Of a stretch of 5,548 nucleotides of DNA, positions 1 to 5,548 are shown piece by piece. The position numbers and the translations under genes were made by a program. A model generated the notes under the pieces. That model was not told where the DNA came from, did not search any database, and was given only the letters and a program-made list of their open reading frames with translations. This DNA comes from Bacillota bacterium. GTDB taxonomy: Bacteria; Bacillota_I; Bacilli_A; Erysipelotrichales; Erysipelotrichaceae. The stretch covers positions 1-5,548 of the forward strand of contig JAEWGY010000013.1 in the NCBI GenBank assembly GCA_023388035.1. Reading direction: 5' to 3'. Position 1 is the first letter of the stretch; each line of letters begins with the position of its first letter.

Positions 1-140
1 CTATTTGATAACTCATCCTTTAATTCTAATTTAAATTGATTTAAATAATTATTTTTTAATTGCTTAAATAGTAAAATTATCATTAGCATTAAAAAAATAA
101 GAAAGATAATAACAAGATATAAAATAAAATTTTGATCCAT
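1..140 (-). CDS. Membrane-anchored protein, N-terminal fragment (possible RmuC)
   Basis: This reading frame starts with ATG at 140 and runs off the left edge, leaving 46 complete codons. It begins MDQNF, followed by one strongly hydrophobic helix at about residues 6-25, then a Lys/Asn/Glu/Leu-rich stretch (KQLKNNYLNQFKLELKDELSN) that looks like the start of a coiled coil. The start is well supported: GAGGA at 146-150 lies 5 nt upstream of the ATG, and the preceding small gene stops 1 nt away. It is the last visible gene of the repair operon. An N-terminal membrane anchor followed by a coiled coil is the architecture of RmuC, a DNA recombination/inversion-limiting protein with a nuclease-like C-terminal domain, and a repair operon would suit it. 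The diagnostic domain lies outside the window, so RmuC is only an inference; other anchored coiled-coil proteins fit equally well. Confidence 0.6.
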   Translation of the reverse strand, partial: MDQNFILYLVIIFLIFLMLMIILLFKQLKNNYLNQFKLELKDELSN

Positions 141-141
141 A

Positions 142-300
142 TTAATCCTCAAAATATTCATAATCAAAAAGAAGATCGATCTTCTCTGATTTTCTTTTTT
201 TATTTTTATAATTAATCGCAACAAAAAATAACTTTATTGAGATTATAAAAATGATTATCGCAACTATAAATGAAATGTAATCGTTAATTGTCTCTAACAT
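142..300 (-). CDS. Small single-pass membrane protein, 52 aa, unrecognised
   Basis: This is a 52-residue frame from ATG (300) to TAA (142-144). It starts inside the last 17 nt of uvrC in a different frame and stops 1 nt before the next ATG. The protein has a short polar N-terminus (MLETINDY), one hydrophobic helix at about residues 9-28, a basic patch YKNKKRKSEK at 31-40, and an acidic, aromatic tail ending DYEYFED. By the positive-inside rule the C-terminal tail would be cytoplasmic. No Shine-Dalgarno is obvious before its start, so translation may depend on ribosomes finishing uvrC. An in-frame TAG at 331-333 limits upstream extension and no other ATG is available. I do not recognise a family and assign no function. 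The exact fit between two genes and the sensible topology favour a real gene; the alternative is a non-coding spacer with a hairpin. Confidence 0.6.
   Translation of the reverse strand: MLETINDYISFIVAIIIFIISIKLFFVAINYKNKKRKSEKIDLLFDYEYFED
146..150 (-). promoter_or_regulatory. Shine-Dalgarno of the leftmost gene
   Basis: The minus strand reads GAGGA here, 5 nt before the ATG at 140, inside the last codons of the 52-aa gene. It is one of the clearest ribosome binding sites in the window and fixes the start of the truncated gene. Confidence 0.65.
162..191. repeat. Inverted repeat with 16-bp perfect palindrome (hairpin)
   Basis: A perfect 16-bp palindrome, AGAAGATCGATCTTCT, spans 170-185. As RNA it can form a 6-bp stem with a TCGA loop. 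Flanking AATCA (162-166) and TGATT (187-191) extend the pairing across a small internal loop. On the plus strand it is followed by a T-rich run (191-208), which resembles an intrinsic terminator for antisense transcription. On the minus strand, TTTT sits inside the internal loop just after the inner stem. The element lies inside the 52-aa frame, and its outer arm ends 11 nt upstream of the next gene's GAGGA. The role is unknown; it may be a chance product of coding sequence. Confidence 0.45.
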
Positions 301-2050
301 GGTTTCTATAATAATTATATACTTTTTTAGCTAATTTATAACCTAAAACTTCAGCTAGTTTTTCTTCATTAGCATTTTTTATGGCATTTAATGATTTAAA
401 ATGTTCCCATAAAAGCATTAAACGTTTCTCTCCTATTCCTTCTATTTTTAATAATTCATCATTGATTAATTGTTTAGTTCTTAATTTCTTTTGATAATTT
501 AAGACAAAACGATGAACCTCATCTTGAATGGAAGTTAGAAAGAAAAAAATCTTACTATTATGAGCAATTTTAATTTCCTCAAAATTCTCATTAAGCAATT
601 TTGAAGTATGATGCTTCTCATTTTTTACTAAAGCAAGTAAAATAATATCTAAATTATATTTATCTTTAATTTCCTTAGCTATTTTTAACTGATTATAACC
701 ACCATCAACAATTAAAATATCAGCTAATTTATCACCACTATGATATTTTCGATGATAATAACGATCTAATGCTTCATACATTAAGGCTAGATCATCGGCT
801 CCATCATGCACTTTAAATAATCGATAATTCTTAGTTAAAGGTTTAAAATCCTTAAAATAAACTAATGCTGAGACACTATTCTTAGAACCGAAATGACTAT
901 TATCAATCATTTCAATATCAGTTATATTTTTATTAAAAATAGTCTTAAAATCTAGTTTTAATTGTTCATAATAATTATGAGATTTAATAATTATTTTTTC
1001 AAAGTGTTTAAAATATTCCTCAGCATTTTGTTTAGCTTGCATTAAAAAATTATATTTAACACCTTTAGTAAATGCGGTTATTTTATATTCATCTTGATCT
1101 TGTAAATCAGTTATAAATTCTTTATCAACAACCAGTTCACCAGGAAAAGGATGCTTTTGGTAATATGAATAAATAAAATTAGCAATCGCATCATTAAGAT
1201 CACCATTAAGATCATAGCTGTGTATTTGCTTATTTAATAATTTCCCTACACGGATATTAAGTAAACACAATACCAAATTATGATCTTTAAGATAATAAGA
1301 CAAAACATCAATATTAGTATTGGAATTAAGTTCAACATTTTGACTAATCATTAAATGATTAATATCTAATATTAATTCATGATGTATCTTCGCAGCTTCA
1401 TAATTTAATTCAGCTATTGCTTTATCTCTTTTAGCTTCTAAAATGCTTATTTGCTCAGCTATATCACCTTTTAAAAACTTTATGATTTTATTTCTAAGCT
1501 CATTTAAAACCTGCTTTTCAATATCTTTAATACAGTATCCTAGGCAAAGATTTAAATGATAATACATGCATTCTTTCTTAGGTAAAATAACACATTTTCT
1601 AGTTTGAAATAACTTATCTAAAAGATTAACTACTGCTCTTGCTGATTTAGCACTTGGATAAGGACCGAATAATTTTCCTTTAAGCTTTTTATGTTTACTC
1701 GCCCTTACTACTCTTAGACGAAAATATTTTTCATCACTAATAAAAATATAGGGATAAGATTTATCATCTTTAAAAATAATATTAAAGCGTGGATTGTGTA
1801 ATTTGATTAAATTGTATTCTAATATCAAGGCTTCTTTTTCATTATTAGTAATAATAAAATCGAAATCTTCAATTAAGGAAACCATCTTACTCGTCTTAAA
1901 ATCATGACTGCCTTTAAAATACTGATTTACTCTTTTGTATAAGTTTTTAGCCTTACCAACATAGATAATTTTATCATCACTATCCTTCATTAAATAGCAG
2001 CCCGGCTTGGTACTTAAATTTTTTAATTTACTCTTTAATAAATCATTCAT
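284..2050 (-). CDS. uvrC: UvrABC excinuclease subunit C
   Basis: UvrC is recruited by UvrB at DNA lesions and makes the 3' and 5' incisions of nucleotide excision repair. At 588 aa it has normal family length and every expected module. The GIY-YIG nuclease domain covers about residues 13-92, with GCY at 17-19, YVG at 30-32, R40 and E78 as likely catalytic residues. A four-cysteine cluster (C153, C161, C169, C173) matches the site that holds an Fe-S cluster in characterised UvrC. The UVR motif that binds UvrB is at about 196-231. The RNase H-like nuclease carries D383 (IDNSH), D420 (DDLALM), D449 (VDGG) and H513 (DEVHRF). A helix-hairpin-helix region follows at about 532-581 (IEGIGEKR). The start ATG overlaps the mutS2 stop as ATGA; GGAG at 2062-2065 lies 11 nt upstream, somewhat far, so translational coupling is likely. 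It overlaps the next small gene by 17 nt. No motif appears lost and the enzyme looks functional. Confidence 0.97.
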   Translation of the reverse strand: MNDLLKSKLKNLSTKPGCYLMKDSDDKIIYVGKAKNLYKRVNQYFKGSHDFKTSKMVSLIEDFDFIITNNEKEALILEYNLIKLHNPRFNIIFKDDKSYPYIFISDEKYFRLRVVRASKHKKLKGKLFGPYPSAKSARAVVNLLDKLFQTRKCVILPKKECMYYHLNLCLGYCIKDIEKQVLNELRNKIIKFLKGDIAEQISILEAKRDKAIAELNYEAAKIHHELILDINHLMISQNVELNSNTNIDVLSYYLKDHNLVLCLLNIRVGKLLNKQIHSYDLNGDLNDAIANFIYSYYQKHPFPGELVVDKEFITDLQDQDEYKITAFTKGVKYNFLMQAKQNAEEYFKHFEKIIIKSHNYYEQLKLDFKTIFNKNITDIEMIDNSHFGSKNSVSALVYFKDFKPLTKNYRLFKVHDGADDLALMYEALDRYYHRKYHSGDKLADILIVDGGYNQLKIAKEIKDKYNLDIILLALVKNEKHHTSKLLNENFEEIKIAHNSKIFFFLTSIQDEVHRFVLNYQKKLRTKQLINDELLKIEGIGEKRLMLLWEHFKSLNAIKNANEEKLAEVLGYKLAKKVYNYYRNHVRDN

Positions 2051-4275
2051 TTAAGTACAATCTCCGTTGCTCCATAACCCCCTTTAAAAGGTGGAGCAAT
2101 ATTAAAACTCTTAATTTTATGATCTTTTTTAAGAAATTGATGGATGCTACTCCTTAATACCCCTGATCCAACACCATGAATGACATGACCATAATGAACT
2201 TTTGCTCTAATAAGATCATCAATATATTTAGCTAATTTTTCTAATGCCTCCTTAGAATTTAAACCTATAACATTTAAATCCTTAGGTTTAGCTATAAATT
2301 CAGATTCTTTGTGCTGATATTTTTTCTCTTTAATTTCGTTTATTTTCTGAACCTTATCAATATCAAGATTGAAATTTAAATTCTTACTTGCTACAGTGAT
2401 TTTATTATTATTCTTTTTAATAACCTCACCTATCACACCGCTACTGATGATTCTAACCTTATCACCGATATTAATATTAATCTCCTCTTTTTTAATTAAG
2501 TCAATTTTATTTTCTTCAATTGCCTTATATTTTTTCTTTTTGTCATTAATTTGAATAACCTCTTCTTTTTGTTTTTCTAAAAAATCATTAAAATCAAAAA
2601 GTTTATCTTCAATAGCTTTAATAATAATTGGATTATATTTATTTCTTTCTGCTATAAATTTATTTTTTTCTACTTCAAATAATTCTTTTTCTTGGTTGAT
2701 TGCTATTTTTTCCTCTTCTAACTCTGATCTTAATTTATTTAATTCCATAATAACTTTATTTTGACTTAGTTTATCCTCATTAAGCTGTTTTTCAATTTGT
2801 TTAATAAACTCAAGATCATCTAAGTAAAATTTTGCGATTTCTAAGGAATTTGAATAACCATAATTATTCTCCAAATAACGATAGGTCGGTTTTAAATTAT
2901 CCTTATCAAATTCAACGCTTGAAAGTAATGTTTTGGGATTGTTAAAAGCATAATCCTTAACCTTAGTAAAGTGAGTGGTCATAATAAATTTATATGAATT
3001 ATTAACTAGGTACTCACTAAAGGCTAGAGCCAATGATTCACCTTCACTAGGATCAGTACCATTACCTAATTCATCAATTAAAATAAAAGAATTATGATCT
3101 GCATTTTTCATTATATAATTTAATTTTTTAAGTGAGGCACTAAAAGTTGAAAGCGATTCTTTAACCGATTGTGATTCATCAATTAAAAACATAATTTCAT
3201 TAAAAAGCGCAAGATTAGCCTTACTTGCGAAAACACCACAACCAATATATGCCATCATATGAGCGAGTGCCATTATTTTAAGTGCTATTGTTTTACCACC
3301 AGTATTTGATCCAGATATTACTATCCCGATGATATCCTTTCCTAAATGATAATCATTATATACTATTTCTTTTTTTATCAAAGGATAGTAAGCAGCTTTT
3401 AATTTAATTTCTTTTTCTTTATTAAATTCAGCAATACATAAATTATTATTTAAGGTATATCTAGCCTTAGCCATTACTACATCTAATTTAATTATTAATT
3501 CAATATTATCATTATAAAAAAGATTATTATTAAAAAGGTATTTACTTAAGGATTTAAGTAAATGAAAAAGCTCTTCTTCTTTAGCTTTTTTTAAATTTAA
3601 TAACTCATTATTAAGCGAAACTAAAATATTTGGTTCAAAGTAGATACCTAAACCAGAACTAGTTTCTCCATGTATTAACCCTTTTAAACTATTTTTATAA
3701 GTTGGTTTAATTAAAAGACAATAACGCTCGTCACGTTCATAGATATTATTTTCATGAATGATATTTTCATTCTGGTTAATAAATTTTAAAGCTGAATTAT
3801 TTATTCTTAAAGTAAGAACATTAATTTCCTTATTAAGATAAGCTAGCTTTTCACTAGCATCTTTTTTGATTATATAATTACTATCAAAGATTTTCTCGAA
3901 TAAGTGAATATATTCTTTATCATATACAATATTAGAAATATAATCATTTAAAAGATCTATCTCTTTGTTATGAAATAGTTTTAAAATTTTTAAAATATTA
4001 ATATTATGCTTATATAGATTAATTAATTCATCCTTTTGGAGGAATGATTTATTTTTTAACTTAGTGATGATACTTTCTAAATTATTAAATTCACTGAAAT
4101 AACAATGATTACCATCGGCAATTATTTTATAAGCCTCTTTTAATTCTTCATTATTGCGTTTAATTTGTAAAGGATTATAATCAATAACTTGTTTTTGAAT
4201 CGCTTCTTTACTAAGTTTAAAGGAAGCGAAAGTAGAAATATCAAGTAGAATTTCGTTAAAGTCAGCTAATTTCAT
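2047..4275 (-). CDS. mutS2: MutS2 family ATPase with C-terminal Smr domain
   Basis: MutS2 is a MutS-related ATPase that acts outside mismatch repair. It has been linked to suppression of recombination and, in Bacillus, to splitting of collided ribosomes. The protein has 742 residues, slightly shorter than the roughly 785 of B. subtilis MutSB. The N-terminal helical core/lever includes the family signature GETSSGLGIYFEP at 203-215. The ATPase has Walker A GSNTGGKT (322-329; the family usually has Pro at the second position), STFSASL (376-382), Walker B ILIDE (398-402) followed by GNGTDPSEGE, and TTHF (433-436). A charged coiled coil spans about 485-595, a small KOW-like beta segment 604-645 (GDKVRIISSGVIGEV), and an Smr domain about 665-742 with HGVGSG at 700-705. 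The Smr signature usually written LDLRG reads LNVIG (667-671). There is no MutS1-type mismatch-recognition domain. The ATG overlaps the cvpA stop as ATGA and no strong ribosome binding site is seen, implying coupled translation. Confidence 0.96.
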   Translation of the reverse strand: MKLADFNEILLDISTFASFKLSKEAIQKQVIDYNPLQIKRNNEELKEAYKIIADGNHCYFSEFNNLESIITKLKNKSFLQKDELINLYKHNINILKILKLFHNKEIDLLNDYISNIVYDKEYIHLFEKIFDSNYIIKKDASEKLAYLNKEINVLTLRINNSALKFINQNENIIHENNIYERDERYCLLIKPTYKNSLKGLIHGETSSGLGIYFEPNILVSLNNELLNLKKAKEEELFHLLKSLSKYLFNNNLFYNDNIELIIKLDVVMAKARYTLNNNLCIAEFNKEKEIKLKAAYYPLIKKEIVYNDYHLGKDIIGIVISGSNTGGKTIALKIMALAHMMAYIGCGVFASKANLALFNEIMFLIDESQSVKESLSTFSASLKKLNYIMKNADHNSFILIDELGNGTDPSEGESLALAFSEYLVNNSYKFIMTTHFTKVKDYAFNNPKTLLSSVEFDKDNLKPTYRYLENNYGYSNSLEIAKFYLDDLEFIKQIEKQLNEDKLSQNKVIMELNKLRSELEEEKIAINQEKELFEVEKNKFIAERNKYNPIIIKAIEDKLFDFNDFLEKQKEEVIQINDKKKKYKAIEENKIDLIKKEEININIGDKVRIISSGVIGEVIKKNNNKITVASKNLNFNLDIDKVQKINEIKEKKYQHKESEFIAKPKDLNVIGLNSKEALEKLAKYIDDLIRAKVHYGHVIHGVGSGVLRSSIHQFLKKDHKIKSFNIAPPFKGGYGATEIVLK

Positions 4276-5003
4276 GAATTCTTAACCATTGTGATAAATG
4301 TTTCTAAGTCAATTCCAGTCTTATCCTTAAATTCACTAGCATTAATACCGGTATTGCTTTCAAAACTCGCTTCATCATGAATACCCTTAACGTTAAAAAA
4401 GTATTTCACATATTCTAAATTCTTAGTGTTCTTTAAAAAATCATTAATCTTATTTAAAGGAATATTTGAAAAATTATTTTTAAAATAAGTCCCTATTTTA
4501 TCAGCGTAATTATGCACATAATGAATCATTGTTTTTTCTTTAATTTCATCCCCATTAGAAATTAAAACTAAACTGCTTCCTGAAATAATAGTGATAATAA
4601 AAATCATCTTCACTAGACCAAAAAATAAACCTAAAAGACGATTAACTTTACCGATGATAATAATATTATTGAAAATTTTAAAGATTTTTTTAACAAAGAA
4701 AAATATAATAATACCACTAATAAAAATAATTAAAAACCAGATAATAGTATTAATTAAATTTTCAAAACCTAAAATCCTTAAGATTAATTGATCATCTAAT
4801 TTAAATAAACGATAATTGCTTGCTAGTAAGGGAGCAAAAATAAAACTGATTGTTAGAATGATAATTCCTGCTATTAAACTGAATAATTCATAAATAAAAC
4901 CATTTTTATAGCCCTTATAAGCTGCAAAAATTAATAATAAGCAAATAACAATATTGATAAAAATAAAGTAACTTTCTTGAATATACATATTTATATTATA
5001 CAA
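4272..5003 (-). CDS. CvpA family integral membrane protein
   Basis: This is a polytopic membrane protein of the CvpA family, named for colicin V production in E. coli; its biochemical role is unsettled. In Firmicutes the homologue (yshB in B. subtilis) sits just upstream of polX and mutS2, matching the position here. Hydrophobic segments lie at about residues 12-28, 39-60, 83-104 and 122-148. The family landmarks are YKGYKNGF after the first helix (29-36) and GKVNRLLGLFFGLVK before the last (118-132). A soluble tail of about 90 residues follows and ends in MVKNS. The start is uncertain. TTG at 5003 has AAGGA 7 nt upstream (5011-5015). ATG at 4988, five codons inside, has TATAAT ending exactly 6 nt before it, the geometry of a leaderless mRNA. 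I give the longer form because of the ribosome binding site. The stop overlaps the mutS2 start by 4 nt. Confidence 0.85.
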   Translation of the reverse strand: MYNINMYIQESYFIFINIVICLLLIFAAYKGYKNGFIYELFSLIAGIIILTISFIFAPLLASNYRLFKLDDQLILRILGFENLINTIIWFLIIFISGIIIFFFVKKIFKIFNNIIIIGKVNRLLGLFFGLVKMIFIITIISGSSLVLISNGDEIKEKTMIHYVHNYADKIGTYFKNNFSNIPLNKINDFLKNTKNLEYVKYFFNVKGIHDEASFESNTGINASEFKDKTGIDLETFITMVKNS

Positions 5004-5030
5004 AATATTATCCTTAAGGTGTATATTATA
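4995..5030 (-). promoter_or_regulatory. Putative promoter elements of the repair operon
   Basis: Two perfect TATAAT boxes occur on the minus strand, at 5025-5030 and 4995-5000, within copies of TATATTATA (plus strand) offset by 30 bp. The upstream box would start transcription near 5018, giving a leader of about 15 nt that contains AAGGA and leads to the TTG start. The downstream box would start transcription at about 4988, on the A of the internal ATG. I see no convincing TTGACA at 16-18 bp from either. In DNA this AT-rich, matches to TATAAT are common, so the exact box is uncertain, although a promoter in this divergent gap is expected. Confidence 0.45.
5011..5015 (-). promoter_or_regulatory. 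Shine-Dalgarno favouring the TTG start of cvpA
   Basis: The minus strand reads AAGGA here, 7 nt before TTG at 5003 and 22 nt before ATG at 4988. The spacing suits only the TTG start. The motif also forms part of the palindrome CCTTAAGG (5012-5019), so its presence may have another cause. Confidence 0.45.
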
Positions 5031-5048
5031 GTATTTAAATAAATAATA

Positions 5049-5057
5049 TGCTAGAAT
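5049..5057 (+). promoter_or_regulatory. Extended -10 promoter of the folT-like gene
   Basis: The sequence TGCTAGAAT matches the extended -10 form TGnTAtaAT, with TAGAAT at 5052-5057. Exactly 6 nt separate it from the ATG at 5064, so transcription would begin at or very near the start codon. No -35 box resembling TTGACA is visible about 17 bp upstream, which an extended -10 can tolerate. No Shine-Dalgarno exists between this box and the ATG, consistent with a leaderless mRNA. Confidence 0.5.
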
Positions 5058-5063
5058 TCTATT

Positions 5064-5548
5064 ATGAATTTAAGTAAAACAAGAATCAGAATAAATTTTA
5101 TCAGTTTATTCGCGATCTTTCTAGCAATTGATTTAGTAGTAGGTGCTATTTTCTTTGAAATAGCTCCAGGTTTAAGAATATATATATCTTTTCTTACAAA
5201 AATGTTAACTTGTTTGATTTTAAAACCTAAAGATGCTTTAATTTTTGGTATTATCTCAGATCTTTTAGGGGTTATCATTAGACCATCTGGTGCTTTTTTT
5301 GTAGGATATACCTTAACCAGTGCTTTAGTTTGCTTAATCTATTCAATTTTTTTAAATAAACTAAAACCTACTTTGATTAATATAATCTTAGCTAAATCAA
5401 TTGTTAATATTGTAATCCATGGTTTTTTAAATAGTTATTGGACCTATTTACTATACAATAAAGCTGCGAGAACTTATTTATTTATTGTATTCCGTTCTTT
5501 AGGTAAAAATATTATTTTATTACCTTTAGAAATTGCAGCATTTTATTT
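5064..5548 (+). CDS. folT: Folate-type ECF transporter S component (FolT-like), 3' end missing
   Basis: FolT is the membrane substrate-binding subunit of an energy-coupling factor transporter. It captures folate and works with a shared EcfT/EcfA module, not seen here. The window holds 161 codons plus 2 nt; the family is usually about 170-180 aa, so only the C-terminal end is missing. Helix 1 carries an AxxxA motif (A17, A21), the EcfT contact typical of S components. Family-like signatures follow: FGIISDLLGVIIRPSGAFF at 61-79, GYTLTSALVCLIYSIFL at 81-97, NSYWTYLLYNKAA at 123-135, and KNIILLPLEIAAF at 148-160. These parallel the FolT patterns GDLLG..PxGxFFPGFTLSA, W..LYGKA and KNLIMLPIEI. Changes from that pattern include V80 for Pro and N132 for Gly. 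An in-frame TAG at 5052-5054 leaves ATG 5064 as the only reasonable start. It is transcribed away from the repair operon. Folate is inferred from family resemblance; another substrate is possible. Confidence 0.85.
   Translation, partial: MNLSKTRIRINFISLFAIFLAIDLVVGAIFFEIAPGLRIYISFLTKMLTCLILKPKDALIFGIISDLLGVIIRPSGAFFVGYTLTSALVCLIYSIFLNKLKPTLINIILAKSIVNIVIHGFLNSYWTYLLYNKAARTYLFIVFRSLGKNIILLPLEIAAFY

Noticed and set aside
2369..2554. Plus-strand open frame of 61 codons
   Set aside because: It lies antisense to the Lys/Glu/Ile-rich coiled coil and KOW-like part of mutS2; its Leu/Phe/Ser-rich translation is the usual complement of such codons. No start signal supports it.
2047..4275. MutS (MutS1) of mismatch repair
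   Set aside because: The protein lacks the N-terminal mismatch-binding domain and ends in an Smr domain; the core signature and neighbours are those of MutS2.
4591..4791. Plus-strand open frame of 66 codons rich in Lys and Ile
   Set aside because: It is antisense to the membrane segments of the CvpA-family gene and results from AT-rich composition; there is no ribosome binding site or recognisable pattern.
5004..5063. Folate (THF) or other riboswitch ahead of folT
   Set aside because: The gap is only 60 bp, very AT-rich, shows no GC-containing stems, and the apparent promoter lies next to the start codon, leaving no leader.
5051..5278. Minus-strand open frame of 75 codons
   Set aside because: It is fully antisense to the FolT-like gene, whose family motifs are clear on the plus strand.
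1..5548. CRISPR array, insertion sequence, tRNA or rRNA
   Set aside because: No regularly spaced repeats, transposase-like frames, terminal inverted repeats or GC-richer structured RNA segments were seen; nearly all bases are accounted for by protein genes.

Overview
The window is very AT-rich and almost entirely coding. It reads like a low-GC, Bacilli/Mollicutes-type chromosome (Acholeplasma/Izemoplasma-like or an uncultured Bacilli lineage). TGA appears to be a stop: it ends both cvpA and mutS2 inside ATGA overlaps, and the tryptophan codons I checked are TGG. This argues against the Mycoplasma/Spiroplasma code, in which TGA means Trp. No species can be named from the sequence alone.

Layout. 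Positions 5003 down to 1 hold a tight minus-strand operon. In transcription order it runs: a CvpA-family membrane protein; MutS2 (MutS-type ATPase with a C-terminal Smr domain); UvrC (excision nuclease subunit); an unrecognised 52-residue single-pass membrane protein; and the start of a membrane-anchored, probably coiled-coil protein cut by the left edge (perhaps RmuC). Junctions are ATGA, ATGA, a 17-nt overlap and a 1-nt gap, so translation is probably coupled along the whole unit. A short divergent promoter region (about 5004-5063) separates it from a plus-strand gene for a folate-type ECF transporter S component (FolT), cut by the right edge near its C-terminus.

How the genes fit together. 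The minus-strand unit is a DNA/ribosome maintenance cluster. UvrC makes the incisions of nucleotide excision repair. MutS2 is linked to recombination control and, in Bacillus, to rescue of collided ribosomes. The CvpA-family protein is the usual upstream neighbour of mutS2 in Firmicutes (Bacillus subtilis yshB-polX-mutSB, with uvrC a little downstream). Here the cluster is compacted and polX is missing. The FolT-like gene would supply folate through a shared ECF energising module encoded elsewhere.

Most notable points: an Smr domain whose LDLRG motif reads LNVIG; apparent leaderless start geometry at folT, with a similar arrangement at the alternative cvpA start; and a small membrane ORF carrying a perfect 16-bp palindrome just upstream of the next gene's ribosome binding site. 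I found no CRISPR array, insertion sequence, tRNA or rRNA, and no clearly new multi-gene system.
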